Positions 16,731-25,897 of a stretch of DNA of 64,000 nucleotides are shown here, piece by piece (within the stretch, counting starts at the first letter, position 1; every line of letters starts with the position of its first letter). The translations under genes were made by a program, and so were the position numbers. Origin of the DNA: Tistrella bauzanensis (GTDB lineage Bacteria > Pseudomonadota > Alphaproteobacteria > Tistrellales > Tistrellaceae); the NCBI RefSeq assembly GCF_014636235.1, contig NZ_BMDZ01000006.1, forward strand, positions 58,079 through 122,078, given 5' to 3'. Below the pieces are notes generated by a model. That model was not told the origin of the DNA. It was given only the letters and a program-made list of their open reading frames with translations, and ran no database searches.

Positions 16731-19700
16731 CGGTCGGTCTCCGGAAGGGGCTGGTCCGCACGGCCGGCATGGCCGGTGGCGCGAAGGGCGGTCAGTTCAT
16801 CATGAACGGCATTGCGGGCCGGGCGCCACAACCCGCGATCGATCGCCTCGGCGAAGCGCGCGGCCATCTCGTCCAGCACCGGGCGGTTGGCCTCGGCGAT
16901 GAAGTCGCGCACCGCCGGATCCGCCAGATAGGCGTCATAAAGCTGGTCGAAATGGTGGTTGCCCACGGCATGGGTGGTGGCCGCGAAGGCGAACAGATAA
17001 TCCACCGTCGCCGCCATTTCGAAGGCGCCCTTATAGCCGTGGCGCATCACCCCCGCGATCCATTTCGGGTTGGCGGCGCGGCCGCGCACCACGCGGGCGA
17101 TCTCGGCATCGAGCGTGCGGATCACCGGCAGTTCAGGACGGCTGTGATCCGGATGCCAGACCACCGGCGCCTTTCCGGACAAGGTTTCCACCGCCGCCGC
17201 CGCCCCGCCCTCGAACTGATAGTAATCGTCGCTGTCCAGCAGGTCGTGTTCGCGGTTGTCCTGGTTCTGGACCACCGCATCGGCGCGTGACAGGGCGGCC
17301 GCGAACAGGCCGCGGGCGCCCTCACCCTCGGCGCCCGCACCATAGGCATGGCCGCCCCAGGTGAGATAGGCCTCGGCCAGATCGGCGCGGCTGGTCCAGC
17401 CGCCCTCATCGATCAGCGCCTGAAGCCCGGCGCCGTAAGCCCCCGGCGCCGAACCGAACACCCGGAAGCCTGCGGCACGCGCGGCAGCCTCGCCATCGGC
17501 ACCATCGGCTTCCAGCCGGGCCCGGTCGTCGCGCATCGCCGCCGCGATCGGGTTGGTCTCGTCATCCTCGTCGCCAATCGCCGCCACCGCGCGCGCAGCA
17601 CTGTCGAACAGGTCGATCTGGGCCGGGAACGCATCGCGGAAGAAGCCCGATACCCGCAACACCACGTCCACCCGCGGCCGGCCCAGCAATGCTGCCGGCA
17701 GCACCTCGAACCCGACCACGCGGCCCGAGATGTCGTCCCAGCGCGGCCGGGCGCCAATCAGGGCCAGCGCCTGGGCGATATCATCGCCGCCGGTGCGCAT
17801 ATTGGCGGTGCCCCAGGCGGTCAGCACCATCCGGCGCGGCCACATGCCCTGTTCCTGGACATGGGCGTCGACCAGCAGGCCGGCCGATTTCCAGCCCAGC
17901 GTCCAGGCGGCGGGTGTGGGCAGCGACCGGCTGTCGAGCGAGAAGAAATTGCGGCCGGTGGGCAGCACCTCGGGCCGGCCGCGCGTCGGCGCGCCCGAGG
18001 GCCCCGGCGCCACGAACCGGCCATCGAGGCCGCGCAGCAAGGCCGTCATCTCGGCCATGCCACAGGCCTCGATCGCCGGCCTGATCACCCGGTCGGCCAT
18101 GGCGAGGACCGCGGCGGTGCGGCTCCAGACCGGATCGGCCGGCCGCGTGCCCGCGACCAGATCATGGGCCAGGGTTTCCAGCCGCTCGATCGTGTCGCCG
18201 GCGCTGCGCCAGCCGGCGGCATCGCCCAGCACGGCGGGCCTCGGCCCGGTCCAGGGGGCGGCGAAATCGCGTGACAACGGATCGAACCCGCCATCGGCAG
18301 GGTCACTCAACCCCAGATCAAGCGCCAGCGCCCGCAGGATCGACGCGTCCCCGCCCCCATCAGCCCCGGTATTGCCCGTCTGACGCGGGCTGCGCAGGAT
18401 GGCGACCAGCAATTCGGTCAGGCGGTCGCCATCGGGGCTGCTGCCGAAGATGTGCAGCCCGTCGCGGATCTGAAGTTCCTTGATGTCGCAGAGATGGGCG
18501 TCGATCCGGGCCAGCGCCGCCTCTTCGGCCATGCCGGCCTCGACGCCGCAATCCTTGTCGAGCCCCAGCCTTGCCGCCTCGGCGACGATGCCGCGCCCCA
18601 ACTCCGGCAGCCGGCGCGGGTCCAGCCCTGTCGCCTCGTAATATTCATCGACCAGCGCCTCCAGCCGGCCCAGCGGGCCATAGCTGCCGGCGCGGGTCAG
18701 GGGCGGGGTCAGATGATCGACCACCACCGCCGCCGTCCGGCGCTTGGCCTGCGCGCCCTCGCCGGGATCGTTGACGATGAACGGATACAGATTGGGCAGG
18801 GGGCCCAGCACCGCTTCCGGCAGGCAATCCGCTGAGAGCGCCAGCGACTTGCCCGGCAGCCATTCCAGATTGCCATGCTTGCCGACATGCACCACGGCAT
18901 CGGCGCCGAACGCCGTGCGCGCCCAGCCATAGAACGCCACATAGCCATGAGGTGGCGGCAGGGCCGGATCGTGATAGCTCTCCACCGGATCGATGTTGTA
19001 GCCACGCGCCGGCTGCACCGCCACCGCCACCCGCCCGAAGACATGCACAGGCAGGCGGAAGGCGCCATCGGCCACGAAGGGATCATCGGCCGGATCGCCC
19101 CAGCGGCCGCTGATCCGCGCCGCCGCCCCGGCCGGCATCGCCGCCAGACAGGTGCGATAGGCATCGAGGCTCCAGGCGATACCGGCCATCTGATCACCGC
19201 CATCCGTCGCCGCCGAGGTGCGCCGTCGGGTCAGGTCGTTGGTGGGGCCTGCCAGCAACCGGGCCATCAATGCGGCGCCATCGGTCGGCGCGTCGCCGGT
19301 GTCATAGCCGGCGGCCGTCAGCGCACCCAGAATCCGGGCAACGCTTTCCGGCGTGTCCAGGCCGACGCCATTGCCGATCCGGCCATCACGGTTGGGATAA
19401 TTCGCCACCACCAGCAGCACCCGCCGGCGCGCGGGCGGTGTCAGGCCCAGCCGCACCCAGGCGGCGGCCAGCGCCGCCACGAAGTCCACCCGGTCGGGCT
19501 TCGGCGCCTGAACCAGGATCGGGCATTCGGTCGCGGCATCCCAGCAGGCCTCGGCCTTGAAGGCAACCGCGCGTGTCAGCACCCGGCCGTCGATCTCGGG
19601 CAGGCTGACATGCATGGCGAGGTCGGCGGGGCCAAGCCCGCGATGCCCGCCCGCCCAGGCGGCCTCGCTCGCCCCCGACAGCACCACCTGCAACACCGGC

Positions 19701-20626
19701 CGGTCGAGCCCGTCGAAGGGCGTGCGGGCCGGCGCGCCCGCCCCGGTCGCCGATCCCAGCGCGAAGGCTGTGGTGTTCAGCACGATGGCGGCCCCGGCCC
19801 GGTCGAGCGCCGCGCGCACGAAGGCCGCCGCCGCCGGATCCTTCAGGCTCTGGGCATGGATGGCCAGTGGTGTCAGCCCCTGCGCCGACAGGGCCGCCGC
19901 CAGCGAATCCACCGCCGCCGTCTGGCCGCCAAGGGCCAGCGCGCGATAGAACACGATACCGGCGACCGGCCGGCCGGTCGCCACCGCCGCGTCGATCCGC
20001 TCGATATCGGCGCCGCTCAAGCCATGCAGAGGTTGGTCAGGGGCGCTGTCGGCGGTGCTGCCATCGCCCGCCTCGGCCAGGGCCGGATGCAGGCCGGCCG
20101 GCGGCAGCGGCACCGGCGCCGGGCCCGGTTCGGCGCGCCGCCCCAGCAGATGCTGGGCATGGAGCAGCAGCCCGCAGGCATTGCCGACGCCATTGCCCGA
20201 GAAATAGGCCAGCACCCGCCGCCGCTCCGCCGGCGACACCGTCGACAGCCCGTCGAGCGAGGCATCGGGCTTGTCGTCGCCGGGGATCACCACCAGGGCG
20301 ATCGGCCGGGCGCGGGCGATCTGGGTCAGCCGCTCCAGCCCATAGGGCCAATAGGCGGTGCCGCCAAGCAGGCGCACGATCACCAGCCGGGCATGGGCCA
20401 GCGTCCGGTCCACCCACAGATCCACCGACATCGGGTGCTTCAGGCGCTGAAGATTGACCAGCCGCAGCCCGGGTGCGGCATCGCCCAGCCGGTCCCGCGC
20501 TGCCGACAGGCAGGCAAGTTCTGTGTCGGCGGCGGTGACCACCACCATTTCGGCCGGGCTCTGGCGCAGGTCGATGGCTTCGTCGCCATCGTCGATCCGG
20601 CCGGGTTCGGCTGCCAGCAGATGCAT
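16727..20626 (-). CDS. cobN: Cobaltochelatase large subunit CobN
   Basis: A 1299-residue large subunit of the ATP-dependent aerobic cobaltochelatase, which with CobS and CobT inserts cobalt into hydrogenobyrinic acid a,c-diamide. The CobN/BchH signatures HVGKHGNLEWLPGK, RGYNIDPVESYHDP and the later VVGFEVLPAALLGRPRVDVV are intact, as is the C-terminal region NPKWIAGVMRHGYKGAFEM. Length is normal. CobS and CobT are not in this window. It lies 21 bp after cobW and overlaps cobO by 4 bp, forming a cobW-cobN-cobO operon. Confidence 0.97.
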   Translation of the reverse strand: MHLLAAEPGRIDDGDEAIDLRQSPAEMVVVTAADTELACLSAARDRLGDAAPGLRLVNLQRLKHPMSVDLWVDRTLAHARLVIVRLLGGTAYWPYGLERLTQIARARPIALVVIPGDDKPDASLDGLSTVSPAERRRVLAYFSGNGVGNACGLLLHAQHLLGRRAEPGPAPVPLPPAGLHPALAEAGDGSTADSAPDQPLHGLSGADIERIDAAVATGRPVAGIVFYRALALGGQTAAVDSLAAALSAQGLTPLAIHAQSLKDPAAAAFVRAALDRAGAAIVLNTTAFALGSATGAGAPARTPFDGLDRPVLQVVLSGASEAAWAGGHRGLGPADLAMHVSLPEIDGRVLTRAVAFKAEACWDAATECPILVQAPKPDRVDFVAALAAAWVRLGLTPPARRRVLLVVANYPNRDGRIGNGVGLDTPESVARILGALTAAGYDTGDAPTDGAALMARLLAGPTNDLTRRRTSAATDGGDQMAGIAWSLDAYRTCLAAMPAGAAARISGRWGDPADDPFVADGAFRLPVHVFGRVAVAVQPARGYNIDPVESYHDPALPPPHGYVAFYGWARTAFGADAVVHVGKHGNLEWLPGKSLALSADCLPEAVLGPLPNLYPFIVNDPGEGAQAKRRTAAVVVDHLTPPLTRAGSYGPLGRLEALVDEYYEATGLDPRRLPELGRGIVAEAARLGLDKDCGVEAGMAEEAALARIDAHLCDIKELQIRDGLHIFGSSPDGDRLTELLVAILRSPRQTGNTGADGGGDASILRALALDLGLSDPADGGFDPLSRDFAAPWTGPRPAVLGDAAGWRSAGDTIERLETLAHDLVAGTRPADPVWSRTAAVLAMADRVIRPAIEACGMAEMTALLRGLDGRFVAPGPSGAPTRGRPEVLPTGRNFFSLDSRSLPTPAAWTLGWKSAGLLVDAHVQEQGMWPRRMVLTAWGTANMRTGGDDIAQALALIGARPRWDDISGRVVGFEVLPAALLGRPRVDVVLRVSGFFRDAFPAQIDLFDSAARAVAAIGDEDDETNPIAAAMRDDRARLEADGADGEAAARAAGFRVFGSAPGAYGAGLQALIDEGGWTSRADLAEAYLTWGGHAYGAGAEGEGARGLFAAALSRADAVVQNQDNREHDLLDSDDYYQFEGGAAAAVETLSGKAPVVWHPDHSRPELPVIRTLDAEIARVVRGRAANPKWIAGVMRHGYKGAFEMAATVDYLFAFAATTHAVGNHHFDQLYDAYLADPAVRDFIAEANRPVLDEMAARFAEAIDRGLWRPARNAVHDELTALRATGHAGRADQPLPETDR

Positions 20627-20647
20627 CGGGGGCCGCCCCGCCCGGCC

Positions 20648-21700
20648 CTAGGCCGCGGTCCGTCCGCCGAGTGCGGCAGCAACCGCCCCGGCATCCAGCC
20701 CCTGCGCGCCGATCACCACCAGCCGCGACCGCCGGGCCTCGCCGGCACCCCAGGGCCGGTCGAAATGCTGCTGAAGCCGTGGCCCCACGCCCTGGACCAC
20801 CAGCCGCATCGGCTTGTTTGTGACTGAAACGAAACCCTTTACCCGATAGATCGGATGATCGGCCACCGCCGCCGCGATCCGCCGGCTGATGTCATCAGGA
20901 CTCATGCCGTCCGGAAGCTCGACCACGAAGCTCGCAAAGGCGTCATGGCCGTGCTCTTCCTCGCTGGTGCCGTCGTGATGGCTGGGTCGCGACGCGATGT
21001 CATCCTCGGCCGCGGCGCCGATCCCCAGCAGCACGGCGGGGTCGACCCTGCCCTCTGCCGCCTCGATCACCCGGGTCGCCGGCCGCAATTCGGGCGCGAT
21101 CGCCGCATGGGCACGGGCCAGACCGGCCGCATCCAGCAGATCGGTCTTGGTCACGATCACCATATCGGCGCAGGCCAGTTGATCCTCGAACAGCTCGTCG
21201 ACCTCGGCCTCATGGTCGAGCGAGGTATCGGCGGCGCGCTGACGATCCAGCGCCTCCGGGTCATTGGCAACCCGGCCTTCGGCGAGCGCCGCGCCATCGA
21301 CCACCGCGATCACGCCATCGACCGTCGCCAGGGTCTTCACCGACGGCCAGGCGAAGGCCTGTACCAGCGGCTTAGGCAACGCCAGCCCGCTGGTTTCGAT
21401 GATGATGTGATCGGGGCGCGGCTCGCGGGCCAGCAGCGCTTCCATGGTCGGCAGGAAGTCATCGGCGACCGTGCAGCAGATGCAGCCATTGGCCAGTTCG
21501 ATCACGTTTTCATCAGGGCACGTGTCTATTCCGCAACCCTTCAGCAGATCGCCATCGATGCCGACATCGCCAAATTCGTTCACGATCAGCGCCAGACGCC
21601 GACCGCCGGCATTCTCGATCAGATGCCGGATCAGCGTGGTCTTTCCCGCGCCGAGAAAGCCGGTGACGATCGTCGCAGGTATTTTCGACCGGGTGCTCAT
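20648..21700 (-). CDS. cobW: CobW-family GTPase
   Basis: About 350 residues. This is a G3E/COG0523 GTPase with the P-loop VTGFLGAGKTTLI, the metal-binding ELANGCICC motif, the guanine-binding TKTD motif and a C-terminal CobW domain. A short His-rich stretch (HHDGTSEEEHGHD) lies between the domains. Members deliver metal; in this context it is thought to supply cobalt to the CobN chelatase. I use the ATG at 21700, preceded by GAGG, rather than the in-frame start at 21721. It heads the leftward cobW-cobN-cobO operon, divergent from a B12 riboswitch that reads the other way. Confidence 0.94.
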   Translation of the reverse strand: MSTRSKIPATIVTGFLGAGKTTLIRHLIENAGGRRLALIVNEFGDVGIDGDLLKGCGIDTCPDENVIELANGCICCTVADDFLPTMEALLAREPRPDHIIIETSGLALPKPLVQAFAWPSVKTLATVDGVIAVVDGAALAEGRVANDPEALDRQRAADTSLDHEAEVDELFEDQLACADMVIVTKTDLLDAAGLARAHAAIAPELRPATRVIEAAEGRVDPAVLLGIGAAAEDDIASRPSHHDGTSEEEHGHDAFASFVVELPDGMSPDDISRRIAAAVADHPIYRVKGFVSVTNKPMRLVVQGVGPRLQQHFDRPWGAGEARRSRLVVIGAQGLDAGAVAAALGGRTAA

Positions 21701-21841
21701 GCGCGCCTCGCGTTGGTTCAATCGGGTCGGGGCAACGGTAGAGGCGTGTGGGGGCCGCCGTCAATCCGCTGTCTTCAGACCGCATGGCGAACCGGCCGAC
21801 GCCATTCCGGTCTCGTCGACGCCGTGAAAACGCGTTGCAGA

Positions 21842-22131
21842 CGCAGGTCCGGCAGTCTAGCATCAGCGCTGCACAGGTGCCGTCGAGTGGCCCGATCAGG
21901 GTTACTCGCGGAGAATTGGGAAGTCGGCACGCGATCCCGGATCACCCGATCCGGCATGGCGGAAGCCGACGCTGCCCCCGCAACGGTAGGACACGCGGCA
22001 AGCCCGTCGCAGCCACTGGGTTTTACCCCGCCAGCATCGGCCGGGCACCTGGGAAGGCACGGGCCCGGAGGATCAGGACCATGACATGGTTCTGCACGCC
22101 TCCCGCAGTCGAGCCCGGAAACCAGCCTGCG
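21842..22131 (+). ncRNA. Cobalamin (AdoCbl) riboswitch
   Basis: The conserved elements of the B12 riboswitch occur in order on the plus strand: GGTGCC (21876), GGGAAGTCGG (about 21918), GCTGCCCCCGCAAC (21971-21984), AGCCACTGGG (22011-22020), CCTGGGAAGGC (about 22048-22058), and the B12 box AGCCCGGAAACCAGCC (22112-22127), which fits the consensus fully. CGCAGG at 21842 can pair with CCTGCG at 22126 as the closing P1 stem. Coenzyme B12 binding would repress the downstream gene at 22378. It is divergent from cobW and cannot control that operon. Confidence 0.93.
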
Positions 22132-22377
22132 ACACGACCGGCAAGCCGCGGAGGGCGGTGCGCGCTGATCCAGGGCCGCGCATGCGGCTGTTCCGGACCC
22201 GCCGGACAGCCCGCCCCATATGCCGCCCCCCGGACATCGCCGCACCCACCTCCGCTGTCAGCCATTGACCCATGGACCGCCGATCCGTTTCGGCGGAGGC
22301 GACTGGTGACGGTGCAGAGATGGCGATTTATATAGATACATCAAACCGTTATCGGCCATTCGCAGATCGCGGCCGCG
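22132..22377 (+). other. Riboswitch expression-platform region, non-coding
   Basis: About 245 bp between the B12 box and the next start codon, with no credible gene. A hairpin CCGCCGA-N6-TCGGCGG lies at 22277-22296. It is followed by an AT-rich stretch but no T-run, so it is a weak candidate for the switching stem. The start-proximal sequence has no strong Shine-Dalgarno motif, which would fit control of translation or termination. This is inference. Confidence 0.45.
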
Positions 22378-23178
22378 ATGCAGGCTGACCACACGACGTC
22401 AGCCTCGCCGACGCCAGCCTCACCGACGATTGCCCGGATCGACCACGACGCGGTCATCCTGCTGGTGCGACGCGGCCAGGGCAGCCCGCGCCGGCTGGAA
22501 ACCCTGCGCGCGGCGGTGGCCGCCCGGCTGCGGGACATCTCAGGCTTTGACGGGCCGGTGGTGCTGGCCTTCACCGAACTGGCGGTACCAGCCGTCTCGG
22601 GCGCGCTTGGCGACCTGGCCGGCGGCGGCCATCGCACGGTGCTGCTGGTCGATCTGGTGGTGCCGGCCGAGATGAGCCTGCGTGGCTGGCTGCCGGGTGC
22701 CCTGCATGATTGGGCACAGCGCCATGCCATCACCCTCGACATCAGCTTCAGCGCCCCGGTGGAGGGCGACCCGCTTTTCATCGACGCGATCGCCGCGCGC
22801 ATCGCCGCCAGCGACCACGACAACATCCGCAACAGCCCCGCCATCGACACCAGGCCGTCATGGAACGACCCGCCGGATCATGCCCATCACATCTTTGCCT
22901 GTGACGGGCCACGCTGTGCCCATCGCGGTTCGGGGCCGGTCTGGACGGCGTTGCTGGCGGCGCTGGAAGCGGCGGGTCTGCGCGCAAAAGCCACCGACCG
23001 GGTGATGATGACCCGCAGCCGCTGCCTGTTCCCCTGCAATCGCGGGCCGGTTCTGACCCTGCATCCCGGCGGATACTGGTGTGCGGTGCCCGATGCCGCC
23101 GCCGCCGCCCGCATCGTGGACGAGCATCTGAAACAGGGCCGGCCGGTCGGCGATCTGCTGTTCCGTGCCGCCACGTGA
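22378..23178 (+). CDS. Degenerate CbiX-like domain fused to [2Fe-2S] ferredoxin
   Basis: 266 residues. Residues about 24-142 look like a half-CbiX/CbiK chelatase fold (VILLVRRGQGSP, LAFTELAVPAV, VLLVDLVVPAE), but the catalytic His of the GHGS motif is replaced (RRGQGS) and the second active-site His is also missing. Residues about 170-265 are a thioredoxin-like [2Fe-2S] ferredoxin with ligands C175-x4-C180 and C216-x3-C220. It is the first gene behind the B12 riboswitch, so it is tied to cobalamin synthesis. An electron-transfer or metal-handling role is likelier than chelation. The start has no clear ribosome-binding site. Confidence 0.75.
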   Translation: MQADHTTSASPTPASPTIARIDHDAVILLVRRGQGSPRRLETLRAAVAARLRDISGFDGPVVLAFTELAVPAVSGALGDLAGGGHRTVLLVDLVVPAEMSLRGWLPGALHDWAQRHAITLDISFSAPVEGDPLFIDAIAARIAASDHDNIRNSPAIDTRPSWNDPPDHAHHIFACDGPRCAHRGSGPVWTALLAALEAAGLRAKATDRVMMTRSRCLFPCNRGPVLTLHPGGYWCAVPDAAAAARIVDEHLKQGRPVGDLLFRAAT

Positions 23179-23231
23179 CCGGTGGTCGCAGGCCGGCCCC
23201 GCCGCTTGTCATCCCGTCGGGGTGAGCCCAT

Positions 23232-23254
23232 AAGATGTATATGCAATGCATTGA
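23232..23254 (+). promoter_or_regulatory. NsrR-like nitric-oxide regulator site
   Basis: The sequence AAGATGTAT-N5-ATGCATTGA matches the core geometry of the NsrR operator (ATGYAT-N5-ATRCAT). The left half-site is complete and the right is weaker. It ends about 16 bp before the start of the truncated-haemoglobin gene. NsrR is the NO-responsive Rrf2 repressor that often controls haemoglobin-type NO detoxification genes. The assignment is by motif only; no NsrR gene is in the window. Confidence 0.5.
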
Positions 23255-23270
23255 ATGATGAGGCTCTGCG

Positions 23271-23756
23271 ATGTCGCTGCACCCCGAGGGCGGCCCCGAA
23301 CGGCGGGCCGCGCTGACCGTCCGGATCATCGAGGAAACCGGCCTGACCGAAACGGTCATCGCCCGGGTCGTCGACAGTTTCTATGACCGGATCCGCGTCG
23401 ATCCGGTGCTCGGCCCGATTTTCGCGGCCCACATCGCCGACGAGCGCTGGCCGGCGCATCTGGCGCAGATGCGCCGGTTCTGGTCATCGGTGGCGCTGAT
23501 GACCGGCGATTATCATGGCCGGCCGATGCCGGCGCATCTGCCGCTGCCGATCAGCGGTGCCGATTTCGATCATTGGCTGGCACTGTTTCGCGACACCGTC
23601 ACCGCCATCTGCACCGAGGCCGGCGCCGCCCTGCTGATCGACCGGGCCGGCCGCATCGCCGCCAGCCTGGAGATGGGCATCGCCGTCGGCCGAGGCCAGA
23701 TGCTGCGCCGGGGGGAACGGCTGTCGCCGGCGGCCGCCGCCGAGCCGGTATCCTGA
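23271..23756 (+). CDS. Group III truncated haemoglobin
   Basis: 161 residues with the group III trHb pattern: VVDSFYDRIRVDPVLGPIF in the N-terminal helices, FWSSVALMTGDYHGRPMPAHLPL carrying the likely proximal haem ligand His89, and the conserved HWLALFRDTV segment. Proteins of this class bind O2 or NO and are linked to nitrosative stress or microaerobic growth. The ATG at 23271 follows a GAGG-containing region. The NsrR-like palindrome just upstream supports NO control. It lies 92 bp after the riboswitch-controlled gene on the same strand but probably has its own promoter. Confidence 0.88.
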   Translation: MSLHPEGGPERRAALTVRIIEETGLTETVIARVVDSFYDRIRVDPVLGPIFAAHIADERWPAHLAQMRRFWSSVALMTGDYHGRPMPAHLPLPISGADFDHWLALFRDTVTAICTEAGAALLIDRAGRIAASLEMGIAVGRGQMLRRGERLSPAAAAEPVS

Positions 23757-23781
23757 GTCACGGTCAACGGCGCCACCACCG

Positions 23782-24849
23782 TCAACGGCCGACGACTGTC
23801 ACCCCGCCCGACATCACCGCGCGGGTGGTCGCGCGTGCCAGCATCTCGTGCGGGAAGCCCGGATCGATCGCGCTCACCTCTGCCAGTTGCCGGCGCTGAG
23901 CGTCATCGAGCCTGACCGCCAGCGCCCCCAGATTTTCATCGAGCTGCTGAACCGTCCGCGCGCCGATGATCGGGGCGGCCACCGCGCCGTTCAACATCGT
24001 CCAGGCCAGCGCCACCTGCGACGCCGTGGCGCCACAGGCTGCCGCCACGGCCCTCACGACATCCGCGATCGCCAGCGACCGCGCGGTCAACGCGCCGTTC
24101 GCCCTGGCGAAATCGCGGCGGGTAGTGGTGGTCGCCGCCCCGGCGTCGCGCCCCAGATCCGACCGGCTGTATTTACCGCTGAGCACGCCGCTTGCCAGCG
24201 GCGACCAGGGTATCACGCCAAGCCCCATTTCACGCGCCATCGGAATCAGATCCCGCTCGACAGTGCGCTCAACCAGGCTGTATTCCACCTGCAGCGCGAT
24301 CAGCGGCGACCAGCCGCGCAGATCGGCGATCGCCTGCATGCGCGACGCCTGCCAGGCCGGAATATCCGACAGCCCCAGATAGAGCAGCTTGCCGGCGCGG
24401 ACCAGATCGTCCATCGCGCGCAGTATCTCCTCGACCGGCGTCGTCCCATCCCAGGCATGGAGATATAGCAGGTCGAGATGGTCGGTCTTCAACCGGATCA
24501 GGCTCTGCTCCACCGACCGCACCATGCTCTTGCGATGATTGCCGCCTGAATTGGCGTCGCCCTTCCGCGTCGGCAGGGTGTATTTGCTGGCGATCACCAG
24601 CCGGTCGCGACGCCCCGCGGCGAACCGGCCCAGCATGGTTTCCGCGCTGCCATCGGTATAGGCGTTGGCGGTGTCGATGAAGTTGCCGCCCCGGTCGACA
24701 TAGGCATCGAAGATCCGGCGGGCGGCCGCCTCATCCGCCCCCCAGCCCCAGTCGGTGCCGAAGGTCATGGTGCCCAGCGCCATCGGCGACACCCGCAAGC
24801 CCGAGCGACCGAGCAGGCGATAGTGATCAAGGCCGGAAATGTCATGCAT
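23782..24849 (-). CDS. Aldo/keto reductase
   Basis: A 355-residue NAD(P)H-dependent aldo/keto reductase. The catalytic tetrad is visible as Asp59 and Tyr64 (GGNFIDTANAYTDGSAE), Lys89 (IASKY) and His131 (LLYLHAWDG), and the C-terminal cofactor region contains PIIGARTVQQLDENL. The subfamily resembles general-stress and YajO/Gsy-type AKRs acting on aldehydes or ketones; the substrate is unknown. It is divergent from a LysR regulator 109 bp away, which is the likely controller. Confidence 0.92.
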   Translation of the reverse strand: MHDISGLDHYRLLGRSGLRVSPMALGTMTFGTDWGWGADEAAARRIFDAYVDRGGNFIDTANAYTDGSAETMLGRFAAGRRDRLVIASKYTLPTRKGDANSGGNHRKSMVRSVEQSLIRLKTDHLDLLYLHAWDGTTPVEEILRAMDDLVRAGKLLYLGLSDIPAWQASRMQAIADLRGWSPLIALQVEYSLVERTVERDLIPMAREMGLGVIPWSPLASGVLSGKYSRSDLGRDAGAATTTTRRDFARANGALTARSLAIADVVRAVAAACGATASQVALAWTMLNGAVAAPIIGARTVQQLDENLGALAVRLDDAQRRQLAEVSAIDPGFPHEMLARATTRAVMSGGVTVVGR

Positions 24850-24903
24850 GGTCGTCTCCCGTCATGGCCATCTGGTCCATCCGGTGTGAGCATCGCCGCT
24901 GCG

Positions 24904-24919
24904 CATTCTGCAGAGAATG
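24904..24919. promoter_or_regulatory. Candidate LysR operator
   Basis: A perfect inverted repeat CATTCT-GCAG-AGAATG lies in the 109-bp gap between divergent AKR and LysR genes. It contains the T-N11-A pattern expected of LysR-type boxes. A second interrupted dyad (ATGAT...AACCAT) follows at 24924-24941. Autoregulation plus AKR control is the usual inference. Confidence 0.45.
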
Positions 24920-24958
24920 GCTTATGATCTGAATGAACCATGAAGAAACGGGGGCATA

Positions 24959-25855
24959 ATGAGAGGGCGTGACGTCGCCGAGCTGCGGGCCTTCGCGGCT
25001 GTCGCCGAGCATGAAAGCTTCGCGCGCGCCGCGGCCCATCTGGGCATGACGCCATCGGCGCTCAGCCAGACGATCCGCACCCTGGAAGACCGGCTGGGGG
25101 TGCGGCTGCTGAACCGGACCACCCGCAGTGTCGCGATCAGCGACGCCGGCGCCAGCCTGCTGGCGCGCATCCTGCCGGCGCTCGCGGAACTCGATGTCGC
25201 GGTCGATGACCTGACCCGCAATCGTGAAAGCCCGCACGGTGTTCTGCGGCTGAACGTGACCCGGGATGCGGCACTGCATTACATAGCACCCCTGATCGCC
25301 CCGTTCAGCGCCGCCTGTCCGGCGGTCATGCTCGACATCACGGTCGATGATCGTCTGGTGGACATCGTCGCCGGCGGCTTCGATGCCGGCGTCCGCCTGG
25401 GCGAAACCGTGGCCCGCGACATGATCGCCATCCGCCTGGGCGGCGCACAGCGCATGATGGTCGTGGCAGCCGCGGCCTATCTGGATCGTCACGGCACACC
25501 GTCATCGCCGCGCGATCTGGGCCGACATCGCTGCCTCAACTATCGCTGGCCCACCAGCGGCGCCCCCTATCGCTGGGAATTCAGCCGCGATGGCGAGGCC
25601 TTGACCGTCGCGGTCCCGGGCCCGGTGATCACCAATGCGCCCGACATGCTGGTGCGCGCCGCCCTCGATGGCGCCGGGATCGGCTGCTTCTTCGCCGATC
25701 TGGTTCGCGACCACGTTGCGGCCGGGCGGCTGCGGCATCTGCTGGCAGCATGGTCACCGCCCTTTCCCGGCTTCTATCTGTATCATCCCAGCCGACGTCA
25801 GGTGCCGCCGGCGCTCCGGGCCTTCATCGATTTCATCATGCGGCCGCAGGGATAG
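24959..25855 (+). CDS. LysR-family transcriptional regulator
   Basis: A 298-residue LysR-type regulator. The winged helix-turn-helix spans residues about 5-65 (AELRAFAAVAEHESFARAA, MTPSALSQTIRTLEDRLG), then an effector domain in the CrgA/DmlR style (RLNVTRDAALHYIAPLIAPF). The ATG at 24959 is the first good start after the intergenic region. It is divergent from the aldo/keto reductase gene, the most likely target. Confidence 0.9.
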   Translation: MRGRDVAELRAFAAVAEHESFARAAAHLGMTPSALSQTIRTLEDRLGVRLLNRTTRSVAISDAGASLLARILPALAELDVAVDDLTRNRESPHGVLRLNVTRDAALHYIAPLIAPFSAACPAVMLDITVDDRLVDIVAGGFDAGVRLGETVARDMIAIRLGGAQRMMVVAAAAYLDRHGTPSSPRDLGRHRCLNYRWPTSGAPYRWEFSRDGEALTVAVPGPVITNAPDMLVRAALDGAGIGCFFADLVRDHVAAGRLRHLLAAWSPPFPGFYLYHPSRRQVPPALRAFIDFIMRPQG

Positions 25856-25897
25856 CCGTCACCCGGCCATCCCCATATAACCACATAACCACGGCAC

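Noticed and set aside
18875-20827. Long plus-strand open frame opposite cobN
   Set aside because: Composition is antisense-like and no domain is visible, whereas the minus strand is an intact CobN.
21701-21841. Leftward riboswitch for cobW-cobN-cobO
   Set aside because: The space between cobW and the rightward riboswitch is too short, and the conserved motifs are on the plus strand only.
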